A stretch of DNA of 42,496 bases from Bacteroidaceae bacterium (GTDB taxonomy: Bacteria; Bacteroidota; Bacteroidia; Bacteroidales; Bacteroidaceae): positions 1 through 42,496 of the forward strand of contig JAFZWQ010000001.1 in the NCBI GenBank assembly GCA_017617235.1. Direction: 5' to 3'. The notes beneath the pieces were generated by a model. It was given only the letters and a program-made list of their open reading frames with translations, was not told the origin of the DNA and made no database searches. The position numbers and the translations under genes are program-made. This document shows positions 1 through 7,015 of this stretch, in pieces (position 1 is the first letter of the stretch; every line of letters starts with the position of its first letter).

Positions 1-2
1 AC

Positions 3-49
3 GTTGTGAATTGCTTGAAAATCTTCATCTTTGCACTATCATAAACACT
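3..49 (+). CRISPR. Single visible type II-C CRISPR repeat (array continues off the left edge)
   Basis: A 47-nt unit beginning GTTGTGAATTGCTTG and ending CATAAACACT. From memory it has the same length and layout as the Bacteroides II-C repeat (GTTGTGA...ATCTTTG...AAAC). Its first 20 nt are complementary to the anti-repeat at 5808-5826, which ties it to this cas9. Only two bases lie to its left, so neither array size nor spacers can be seen. The repeat contains TTG (4-6), 19 bp, then CATCTTTG (26-33), which fits a Bacteroidetes promoter. Each repeat could therefore start its own crRNA reading rightward. Confidence 0.85.
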
Positions 50-189
50 ACATATGTGGTAAGATAGTAAAAGCCAAAGAATTACGAGTGCAATTAGGAT
101 AAAAAAAAGGTCTATGATAAGATAGCGGACTTTGGCGAAGGAGTCAGAATCCGCTATCGCAAATGATGGTATAAAGTAAATATTCTCAA
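50..189. other. Array-flanking region with a 9-bp inverted repeat
   Basis: AT-rich stretch between the last repeat and the cas2 stop. It holds a perfect inverted repeat, GATAGCGGA (121-129) and TCCGCTATC (150-158), with a 20-nt loop. On the minus strand a T-run follows only after about 12 nt, so it is a poor terminator for cas2. It may be a leader or protein-binding element. No gene is seen. Confidence 0.5.
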
Positions 190-537
190 TTAGAAAAGTT
201 CGAGTTGTACCCCTGGTGCAATAGGTGCCTTTTCCTTCCTGCAGTAGAAGAGCTGGATGTCGCCAAACTGTTTGTCTGTGATTCCCAAGATGCCCACATT
301 GCCATATTCAGGCAATCTCGATTTAACGCGTTTAACATGTACATCCATGTTCTCTCGACTTGCACAATGTCGGATATAGATAGAGAACTGGAACATAGTG
401 AATCCATCGCCCATCAAGTCCTTGCGGAACTTGGCAGCAGCTTTTCGTTCTTTCTTTGTATCAGTTGGCAAGTCGAAGAAAACAAGAATCCACATAGCGC
501 GATATTGACTGAAGCGTGAAATGTCGTCTGTTAGCAT
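190..537 (-). CDS. cas2: CRISPR-associated endoribonuclease/integrase subunit Cas2
   Basis: 115-aa protein, usual Cas2 size. The N-terminal ferredoxin-like strand ends in FFDLPT with the conserved Asp at residue 22, followed by the basic helix (TKKERKAAAKFRK) and FSIYIRHC, typical of type II Cas2. Cas2 dimers bridge two Cas1 dimers in the spacer-integration complex. The gene starts 4 bp after the cas1 stop, so the two are almost certainly co-translated. It is the last cas gene before the array. No csn2 or cas4 follows, which fits subtype II-C. Confidence 0.95.
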   Translation of the reverse strand: MLTDDISRFSQYRAMWILVFFDLPTDTKKERKAAAKFRKDLMGDGFTMFQFSIYIRHCASRENMDVHVKRVKSRLPEYGNVGILGITDKQFGDIQLFYCRKEKAPIAPGVQLELF

Positions 538-541
538 AGTC

Positions 542-1480
542 TTAGGTTTCCATTTGAGGATAAATTATATGCCGTAGTTCTCCACTGAAACATTTATATA
601 GTGAGGCTGTTGTCTGCGAAGCAGCAACCATCAGAGGACTACGCTTGCCATCGATTACAACATCCAATACGGGAATAGAAAGTAGTATGGCCTTCAATTC
701 TTTCGTCAATTCCTTGTAGTTATAGTTCTGCTTAATAGTTTTTACCACCAATTCATCCACGTATGGACGATAGGGCTCCATAATATCGTCGGCCAGGCAA
801 TAGGCGTTGTATCGATTATGATGGTGAATACCCAGTGTGGGAAGCAGGCCGCTGCTTACAAGAGAACGTGCAATGACAGCCCGCAGTATGGCATAGCCGT
901 AGTTTAGCAGATTGTTGGGCGGTTCACCTTCGCGTCCTCGTACAAAATTTGGAATATCGGGGAAAATGTTCTTCCAATAATAGGCGGCAGCTCGCGCCTC
1001 AAGATTATCGGCATCGCCGCTACGCACTTCGTCAATCCATACCTTCATGCATCGGGTTTCAGCATTGGCATGTTTCCTAAGCACAACTTCCTGATTTGCA
1101 ATTTTCTGTCGCACTGTCTGCTGCCATAGTTGCTTGCGCAAGGGTAGAGATGCGTCGAGTTGTTCACGAAAGCGTTCGTTCTGCAGAGTGTTGCCATAAA
1201 GCGGTAGCATCAGTCCTGTGGGCATACTGCGACTATCGCAAGTGATAACGGCTGCATTGTTCTCCAACAGGGCTTCTATCACACCCGTGGTTATGGTGAT
1301 ACGCTTGTTGTCGAGCACTACTACACCAATATCCTCGATAGGAATCGTGCGTTCGGTTACTCTTTTGTCTTCCTCTGATATGTTTTCGTTTTTCTCTACA
1401 TCAGGGATTTGAATGAGCAACTGTCCATTGCGCAGGCTTAGATACGCCGGATTTGAGAAGCAAAGTGTTTTCTTAATCAT
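542..1480 (-). CDS. cas1: CRISPR-associated integrase Cas1 (type II)
   Basis: 312-aa Cas1. The metal-binding residues are visible: Glu161 in DNLEARAAAYYW, His at 219-221 in GIHHHNRYNAYCLADDIMEP, and Asp231/232 with Glu235 downstream. The N-terminal beta-sheet domain spans about 1-80 and the helical catalytic domain about 100-312. Its role is integration of new spacers together with Cas2 and, in type II systems, Cas9. The start lies only 14 nt beyond the T-tract of a strong terminator after cas9 (1495-1525). No convincing promoter of its own is seen, so cas1-cas2 may depend on read-through. Confidence 0.96.
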   Translation of the reverse strand: MIKKTLCFSNPAYLSLRNGQLLIQIPDVEKNENISEEDKRVTERTIPIEDIGVVVLDNKRITITTGVIEALLENNAAVITCDSRSMPTGLMLPLYGNTLQNERFREQLDASLPLRKQLWQQTVRQKIANQEVVLRKHANAETRCMKVWIDEVRSGDADNLEARAAAYYWKNIFPDIPNFVRGREGEPPNNLLNYGYAILRAVIARSLVSSGLLPTLGIHHHNRYNAYCLADDIMEPYRPYVDELVVKTIKQNYNYKELTKELKAILLSIPVLDVVIDGKRSPLMVAASQTTASLYKCFSGELRHIIYPQMET

Positions 1481-1494
1481 AGCAATTTAAGGTT

Positions 1495-1525
1495 AAAAAA
1501 AGAGCCCACATGTTCTGTGGGCTCT
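1495..1525 (-). terminator. Rho-independent terminator between cas9 and cas1
   Basis: Perfect 10-bp stem AGAGCCCACA/TGTGGGCTCT with a 5-nt loop. On the minus strand it is followed by seven T residues (1495-1501). It lies 11 bp after the cas9 stop and ends just before the cas1 start region, so it should reduce cas1-cas2 transcription relative to cas9. Confidence 0.85.
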
Positions 1526-1536
1526 CTGGTTAATAA

Positions 1537-4500
1537 TTAGTTTTCTCTGGATGGTAATATGTCTCCCAGGTGATTGACGCGTACCTTGACAATTCCTTCA
1601 AGTGATTGCATATTCCTTAATCTTTTATATGTATATCCGAATAATGAACTATTATCGTTTAATATTGCTTCTAAATGATGTCTGAAGACATAGTCTCTTC
1701 CACCTTCTGTTTTTGACATCTTCTGTACACGATACAAATGTTTGCTGATTTCAGCCTTATTCTTTGGGTTGGACAAATCTATTGTATTTGGGTCGAATCC
1801 ATGTTCTACATCAGGAAATATGAAATATTCGTTCTGTTTCATTGAGAATAGGAACTTCCATCCTAGTGTTGCATTGTAATCTGTATCTACCACAGGCTGC
1901 CCAAGTGCTTTACGGGTCGTTGCCTCTAGGAAGGACACAGCCACATCCTGCAGGATGCCATTATTGTCACGATAAACAGCAATGTGGTGCGTGCTGGATG
2001 TCTGTACATAATCGACAGGCCTCTTCCTACCATTTTCATCTGTGATAGGTTGTCCGAAGTGATCCTTGGCTTCATGCAGAGGAATAGCGCTGAGGACACC
2101 ACGTATTCGTACGTTTTTGATAGTAATTCCCTTCTCTTTGTTCAGGTAGATAGGATTCTCGTCGAGGTTTGAAAAGGCTTTCTTGGCATCACCGTCGAAT
2201 GCATTTAGTCGCTCTTCAAGAATACGACGGATGCCTACATCTATAATCTTGTCTAATTTCAAATCTGGCGAAACAGGCTTACGGATAGGGTAGTATTCTT
2301 CGAAATAGACAAGTTTTACTTTTGGTGGTACTTGTTCTGCATGTTCCTCATCGAGCCATATAGGTTTTTTCTCAAGAGAATTCTTTCCAGTAAAAGCTTT
2401 CTTGGGGTCGTTTTCATATTGTGCCAAACGAGTTAATATGGCCTCTCGATAAGCTTTCTTCGCAATTAGTTGTGCTCGTTCAGATGTCATCTTCCCGTCC
2501 AACTTCACCATTTCAGTTACATAGTGTTGCGTATGACCATATATGGTTTCGTTATGAAGTTGTCCACGTGGGGTTAGTTGGTTCTTCTTATTTGTTCCAC
2601 CCTTAATCTTCGACTTATTAACGTTCTGTGTCATCACTTTGTTCTTCGCCTTGATGGAGATGAGAATATCCATAAGTTGGCGTTTGGCTTCGGCTCGGAA
2701 TTCATCGAGTTTCATAGGTGCGCGGAATCGCAGTTTTCCATGACTATCACGATAGAGATAAAGCTGTTCTATTGCATAGATGCTACCTGATTTATCGCTG
2801 CGTGCGTTGAGATTGTTGAGATATTGGATGAAAGCGGGTTTGGTAAATGCTATTGTTAGGGCATCCATAGCATGATGGCGATGGTCGTTACGCTTTGTCC
2901 AGTCCTTGATAGTACGGATTTCACGTCCATCCTTATCCTTATATGTCTCTGTGAGTCCTAATCTGTTATACTTTTCCCAGTTAAGTTCCTGCATTACATC
3001 GACAATCTGCCAATCTTCGCGAAGGCGATCAGTTATGCTACCTACTGTTGGTGTAACAGTCATTACCAAATCTTCCAGTATCTCTCTTGCCTTCTTTGCA
3101 ATATATTGTGAGTTTCGAAGGTCGCGATCAATAAATCCTTCAGGAATGTCAACTTCTCGCATAAGTAGTTTATCGTGCTTTCCCTTGCCAATAACACCTC
3201 TTCGGTACAGGTCGTCGATTTTTGCCTTATAGTCTTTGGCTCTTTCCTCACCCCATTTGCCCAGAATATAATCGAAGGCTGTTGAATTACTCTTTTCGAT
3301 GTTTACATCACGGGCTTCCAAGGTTTTGTTTGAAAAGGAGTCGTCGAATAGGCGTGCTTGAGGAATGATGTGCTCTATATCGAAATCCTTGCTGAAGAGT
3401 TTCTCCTTTGGAATATAGGTATCTGAGTAGAGCGTTTTAAACCCATTTTCCTTCAACTCCATATATAGTTTGTATCGAATCAAGTCGTTGCGACTGACGT
3501 GCTGGATTCCGAATTCTGTTTCCAGTACTTTACGATACTTCTCATTCAAAAGGTTGGCTTCGTTGATGTCCTGTGTCTTCTTCTCACGTTCCTTTGCGCT
3601 GTTCTTAAGGTCGCGAGCTAGTTCAATTCTAATCTCATCAGGTTTACCATATTCCTCGCACACGGCATTTACAACGTTTATCATTTGATTGAGAATCTTC
3701 TCCACAACGGGGTTGCGGAGATAATTGCGTGGAAGAAGTTCAAGGTGGTCTTTATATTCTCTGTTTTCCAATTCCTCTTTAGTGCGTGAGCGTTCAGAGT
3801 GTCTATATCCAGCCTCTTCACATGCTTTGTCATAAGTAAGTCCCTTTTTCAAATGTGGCAGAATCTTCCTCATAGCCTTTGCGCTGAGGCTTCCATAGTC
3901 TTCTTGGAACGATATATTTGCCAATACTTGAGCGTATTCTCGCTCGCACTTACATAGAGTCTGTATTTTGGCAATAAGAGCCTCGTTGCCAGTCTTAGAA
4001 TTGTCACCCTCGTAAGAATATAGTAGATGCCAGAGTTGGTAAAGAGACTGTTGGTCGAAAGCATGTTTTTCCAATGACGAATCGAATCGAAGGATGCCTT
4101 CATTAAATCCCAGCAAACTGAATATCTGGCTGGCTATTCCCTCTATATCCCGAGCTGAAAGTTTATTTATATCATAGTCCTCGTGTCCAGAAAGGGCAAT
4201 GATATTAAAATAAGCACGATAGAGTGCAGCGATGGTGCGGTTTCCCTCAACTTCTTTATAATTCAGGTCATACTTCTTTGCAGCCTTACCAAAAAGGATA
4301 CTGAGGACTTCCCTTTTTGATAGTTTATCTTTATAAAGTAGTTCGTGCGCGAGGCATTCCATTTCCTCAAGTGAAAGGAAACGTCGCTGTTCCGTTTCAG
4401 CAAAAAGGTCTTCACCAGGGGCATCATATTCAACTTGCAGGTTATTGAGTACTTGCCACACCTTAAATTCTTGGAAGAGAGGCGATGATTTGGGACAAAC

Positions 4501-5697
4501 TTTAAGGCCGACAGTCTTCACTCGCTTTTTCCCATCCTCTGTAAGCTCTATCTGATGATTCTCAAATGTACAGATATCAAGCATTGCTTTTTTACTCTTC
4601 AAAGGACGTTGGTAGAATATGATGATGTCTCGAATCTTAGTTTTTAACTCAGGAGTCAACTCTGGATGAAACTGTGCCTGGGTTGCCCAAATACGCTCAA
4701 ATTCCTCAAAATAGTCCTGGCGATAAAATGTTACATTCTTTAGACTATAATGAGGATTATCCTCTATGTGTTCTAAGATATATTGCCCAATTGTTTGGCG
4801 GTTGAAATACAATTCCTTCGAACGATCGCTGATAGCTCCTAAATAACCACTACTGCCAGTAATAGCACCGTTTGTATCTGCAATAACATAGGCCAATTCT
4901 TCTTGTGAAAGTTTGTTTTTTAGAGCCTCTGTTCGCCATTTGTATTGTTGTAGTTTACGGTTTGTGCCTTTGTTCTCGGCAGTATAAATGCCATATTTTG
5001 CAAGGAATATGTTTGCTGTTTTTGTTTTGGACTTTCCCTGTAACTGGTTATAAAATTCATCCGTGAGAATATCAGGATGATAGGCCCTTTGGATTTCCCA
5101 TATCGTATCAAACTCCGACTGCAGGTCAGAACGATAGAAATCTGGAATATACTTCTTTCCGTCCATAAGAAGTTGATAGGAATATTGCCCAGGAGTGAGA
5201 TGCTCATCATGAAGCTTCTTGGCAACTTCCATTCCGTCTATCAGCGAACCTTCCTCTGTAGATTTTGCCTTACGACTACTCTTGTATCCGCGTTTTTTGT
5301 TAATCATCAGCAGAATACGCGCAAACTCTTCGAGACTGACCTCTTCTGTGACTGCCCTTGCACGGGAGCGAAGTGTGGAGAATGTTGTACGAGGACCATT
5401 TTCGGAAAGAACTGTATCATCCTGTATGATGTTGGCTTCTTTTAAACACGAAATCAAATTTGTACGACGTAGTTTATAACGTTGCAGATTACGTCGCATA
5501 CTCCTCTTAAGAGTACGGTCTGCATTTGTTGTTATGCTTTTACCTTTCTCAAAATTAGTCTGCTCATCTACTGTCAAGGGTACAACTCTTACACCTAAAC
5601 GAGTTATAGATGATTGTTCTTCATTGTTCTCTGCTTCGTTAACTAAAGCCCATCCTATACTAGTAGTACCCAAATCCAAGCCTAAAATGCGTTTCAT
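1537..5697 (-). CDS. cas9: CRISPR RNA-guided endonuclease Cas9 (subtype II-C, long form)
   Basis: 1386-aa Cas9 that cuts DNA matched by crRNA:tracrRNA. RuvC-I: LGLDLGTTSIGWAL with Asp8. Arg-rich bridge helix about 60-82 (RTLKRSMRRNLQRYKLRR). RuvC-II: EIRIELARD with Glu692. HNH: DFDIEHIIPQ with His776 and downstream Asn790. RuvC-III: DHRHHAMDALT with His942 and Asp945. All catalytic residues are present, so it should be an active nuclease. The PAM-interacting C-terminal region spans about 1080-1386. It is longer than the Campylobacter or Neisseria II-C enzymes (about 1000-1080 aa) and closer to the Bacteroidetes form. cas9 heads the operon cas9-cas1-cas2, divergent from the tracrRNA. Codon use looks more AT-rich than in the metabolic genes to the right, compatible with horizontal acquisition. 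Confidence 0.98.
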   Translation of the reverse strand: MKRILGLDLGTTSIGWALVNEAENNEEQSSITRLGVRVVPLTVDEQTNFEKGKSITTNADRTLKRSMRRNLQRYKLRRTNLISCLKEANIIQDDTVLSENGPRTTFSTLRSRARAVTEEVSLEEFARILLMINKKRGYKSSRKAKSTEEGSLIDGMEVAKKLHDEHLTPGQYSYQLLMDGKKYIPDFYRSDLQSEFDTIWEIQRAYHPDILTDEFYNQLQGKSKTKTANIFLAKYGIYTAENKGTNRKLQQYKWRTEALKNKLSQEELAYVIADTNGAITGSSGYLGAISDRSKELYFNRQTIGQYILEHIEDNPHYSLKNVTFYRQDYFEEFERIWATQAQFHPELTPELKTKIRDIIIFYQRPLKSKKAMLDICTFENHQIELTEDGKKRVKTVGLKVCPKSSPLFQEFKVWQVLNNLQVEYDAPGEDLFAETEQRRFLSLEEMECLAHELLYKDKLSKREVLSILFGKAAKKYDLNYKEVEGNRTIAALYRAYFNIIALSGHEDYDINKLSARDIEGIASQIFSLLGFNEGILRFDSSLEKHAFDQQSLYQLWHLLYSYEGDNSKTGNEALIAKIQTLCKCEREYAQVLANISFQEDYGSLSAKAMRKILPHLKKGLTYDKACEEAGYRHSERSRTKEELENREYKDHLELLPRNYLRNPVVEKILNQMINVVNAVCEEYGKPDEIRIELARDLKNSAKEREKKTQDINEANLLNEKYRKVLETEFGIQHVSRNDLIRYKLYMELKENGFKTLYSDTYIPKEKLFSKDFDIEHIIPQARLFDDSFSNKTLEARDVNIEKSNSTAFDYILGKWGEERAKDYKAKIDDLYRRGVIGKGKHDKLLMREVDIPEGFIDRDLRNSQYIAKKAREILEDLVMTVTPTVGSITDRLREDWQIVDVMQELNWEKYNRLGLTETYKDKDGREIRTIKDWTKRNDHRHHAMDALTIAFTKPAFIQYLNNLNARSDKSGSIYAIEQLYLYRDSHGKLRFRAPMKLDEFRAEAKRQLMDILISIKAKNKVMTQNVNKSKIKGGTNKKNQLTPRGQLHNETIYGHTQHYVTEMVKLDGKMTSERAQLIAKKAYREAILTRLAQYENDPKKAFTGKNSLEKKPIWLDEEHAEQVPPKVKLVYFEEYYPIRKPVSPDLKLDKIIDVGIRRILEERLNAFDGDAKKAFSNLDENPIYLNKEKGITIKNVRIRGVLSAIPLHEAKDHFGQPITDENGRKRPVDYVQTSSTHHIAVYRDNNGILQDVAVSFLEATTRKALGQPVVDTDYNATLGWKFLFSMKQNEYFIFPDVEHGFDPNTIDLSNPKNKAEISKHLYRVQKMSKTEGGRDYVFRHHLEAILNDNSSLFGYTYKRLRNMQSLEGIVKVRVNHLGDILPSREN

Positions 5698-5723
5698 ATG
5701 GTATAAAATTTAAAATTACAAGA

Positions 5724-5731
5724 CAAAAATA
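5724..5731 (-). promoter_or_regulatory. cas9: Candidate cas9 promoter -7 box
   Basis: Minus-strand TATTTTTG matches the Bacteroidetes -7 consensus TAnnTTTG, 27 bp before the cas9 start. No clear TTTG is found at the usual 19-20 bp upstream, so support is partial. Confidence 0.45.
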
Positions 5732-5772
5732 GGGAAAATGCTTGAAAAAGATAATATAAAAGTCTTGAAATA

Positions 5773-5803
5773 TTTGTTTGTTCGTAAAATATAAGTACAT
5801 TTG
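5773..5803 (+). promoter_or_regulatory. tracrRNA promoter
   Basis: TTTG (5773-5776), 19 bp, TACATTTG (5796-5803) fits the Bacteroidetes sigma-ABfr promoter. The expected start, about 6-7 nt after the box, falls at the beginning of the anti-repeat. Confidence 0.75.
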
Positions 5804-5807
5804 CATA

Positions 5808-5892
5808 GATTTTCAGCAATTCACAATAAGGATTATTCCGTTGTGAGAACATCTAGGTTGCCCTCGTCCTTTAACGGGGGCTTTTATTATTA
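5808..5892 (+). ncRNA. tracrRNA
   Basis: Trans-activating RNA that pairs with the repeat part of the crRNA and is bound by Cas9. The anti-repeat GATTTTCA+GCAATTCACAA (5808-5826) is complementary to repeat positions 4-23, with one base missing that leaves a bulge. It is followed by AATAAGGATTATTCCG, a short nexus-like hairpin (GGA/TCC). The terminator stem GCCCTCG (5860-5866) pairs with CGGGGGC (5875-5881) and is followed by a T-rich tail. The RNA is transcribed away from cas9, and its length of about 80 nt is normal. The 3' end is inferred from the terminator. Confidence 0.88.
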
Positions 5893-6073
5893 TCAATTCT
5901 GGCTGTAGAAGAACAACTCTAGGACATCAATGTTTCGAAGATGTTCGAAGCACTATCTCTAATATAATGGTAAGTCTTTGATATTGTTCGGGTTTCGCTT
6001 TGCGGGTGACATCACCTCTAAGTTGTGGTTTGATATAGGAATATCAATGATGTTTATTATCGAGAGCAAAGTT
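5893..6073. other. Intergenic stretch without a recognisable gene
   Basis: No ORF or known RNA is recognised. It holds a 7-bp inverted repeat TTGATAT/ATATCAA with an AGGA loop (6030-6047). A minus-strand TAACTTTG (6067-6074) lies just beyond the terminator-like hairpin. Confidence 0.4.
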
Positions 6074-6075
6074 AC

Positions 6076-6145
6076 AAAAAAGGCGCTGTCCGTGGGATAG
6101 CGCCTTTGTGTGGTGTATGGGTATGGGTTATTCGGCTTAGTAGCT
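6076..6145 (-). repeat. Duplicate of the alkaline phosphatase 3' end and terminator (copy A)
   Basis: The stem AGGCGCT (6081-6087)/AGCGCCT (6099-6105) with a minus-strand T-run is nearly identical to the terminator at 6941-6975. The similarity continues through a GT-rich stretch into the last codons of the phosphatase gene (TTATTCGGCTT, 6128-6138). Here that end is not attached to a gene, and it carries an in-frame stop change. The copies flank higBA in direct orientation. The hairpin may still terminate higBA transcripts. Confidence 0.7.
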
Positions 6146-6176
6146 TAAGGGTAAGGAAAAGGCTTTTTTCCTAGAT

Positions 6177-6521
6177 CTAAAATACCGCAGCAATCCTGCG
6201 GATTTTATCTAATCGCTTCATGAAGGAATTGTCTTTCTTCATCTGTTGCATGTTATAGTCCGCCTGTAGACCAAGCCATATATTGGCATCCGTTCCAAGG
6301 GCTGCCTCCAGTAACAGCGCGTATTCGGTTGTAACAGGGCGCTTGCCGTTAAGTATCTCGTTGAATACGGTATAGGATACGCCCATTTGTTGGGCCAACT
6401 CCTTCTGTGTTATGCCACGAGCTATGATTTCGTCCTTTATCATTTCGCCAGGATGAATCAACAGGGATGACATCATTTTATTAGCAGTTCTCAGTTCCGA
6501 TATATTCATATTACTAGCCAT
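6177..6521 (-). CDS. higA: HigA-family antitoxin (XRE-type DNA-binding)
   Basis: 114-aa protein with the HigA addiction-module signature: LLIHPGEMIKDEI, then the helix-turn-helix ITQKELAQQMGVSYTVFNEILNGKRPV (about 38-62), then LLLEAALGTDANIWLGLQ. It would neutralise the HigB toxin and repress the shared promoter. It begins 8 bp after the higB stop, the usual toxin-first order of this family. A weak hairpin (GGAAAA/TTTTCC, 6155-6171) lies just downstream, ahead of the stronger duplicated terminator. Confidence 0.92.
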   Translation of the reverse strand: MASNMNISELRTANKMMSSLLIHPGEMIKDEIIARGITQKELAQQMGVSYTVFNEILNGKRPVTTEYALLLEAALGTDANIWLGLQADYNMQQMKKDNSFMKRLDKIRRIAAVF

Positions 6522-6529
6522 GCTTTATC

Positions 6530-6847
6530 TTATTTGTAATGATTTGACAATTCCACAATGTTGCAAATAGTGACTATTGGCTCTTCTGTTGTCTCTGATA
6601 GAGTGAACTCTATTCTGTACTGGTCATTGGCCCTGATAGAGAATCTGCCTTCCTTGTCACCATGTAGTGCTTCGAAGTTAAGTGATCTGAAGGGGAATAA
6701 GTCTTCCTTGCGTTTGGCCTGTATCAGAAACTTAATTCCCTTTTGATACCCTCTTACTATTTGGGGCTGGAACCGGTATTTCTTTAGCCCAGTTTCTCCT
6801 TTCTTGTAGAGGTCCTCAAGATATTGTTCTTCGAATGTTACTACCAT
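6530..6847 (-). CDS. higB: HigB-family toxin (RelE/ParE-type mRNA interferase)
   Basis: 105-aa protein from the start chosen here (MVVTFEEQYLEDLYKKG). An upstream in-frame ATG at 6898 would place the promoter inside the gene and add residues not typical of the family. The sequence shows the RelE-like core: KYRFQPQIVRGYQKGI, then FRSLNFEALHGDKEGRFSIRANDQYRIEFTL, then the C-terminal ICNIVELSNHYK. Proteins of this type cleave mRNA on the ribosome. It pairs with the downstream higA. Confidence 0.9.
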   Translation of the reverse strand: MVVTFEEQYLEDLYKKGETGLKKYRFQPQIVRGYQKGIKFLIQAKRKEDLFPFRSLNFEALHGDKEGRFSIRANDQYRIEFTLSETTEEPIVTICNIVELSNHYK

Positions 6848-6867
6848 TTCATGTATTATTTCGCTTG

Positions 6868-6909
6868 CAAAGATAAACAAGATATTCGAAATTCGCAAAA
6901 AATCGAATT
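6868..6909 (-). promoter_or_regulatory. higBA promoter with candidate operator
   Basis: Minus-strand TTTG (6896-6899), 20 bp, TATCTTTG (6868-6875) is a full consensus promoter. An inverted repeat AATTCG (6890-6895)/CGAATT (6904-6909) overlaps the -33 box and is a plausible HigA operator. The operator role is inferred from position. Confidence 0.7.
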
Positions 6910-6940
6910 AAATTTTTATATACTATATGGATGAAGAAAG

Positions 6941-7015
6941 AGAAAAGGCGCTGTCCGGTGGGATAGCGCCTTTGTGTAGGGTATGGGGAGGGGGATTGTT
7001 ATTCGGCTTTGTAGC
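6941..7015 (-). terminator. Alkaline phosphatase terminator (copy B of the duplicated segment)
   Basis: Stem AGGCGCT (6946-6952)/AGCGCCT (6965-6971), with inner GTCC/GGAT pairing and a minus-strand T-run. It follows the phosphatase stop by about 25 bp. The same segment, including the last codons of the gene, recurs at 6076-6145 on the other side of higBA. Confidence 0.75.

Noticed and set aside
5893-6073. Possible additional cas or accessory gene beside the tracrRNA
   Set aside because: No open frame of useful length on either strand.
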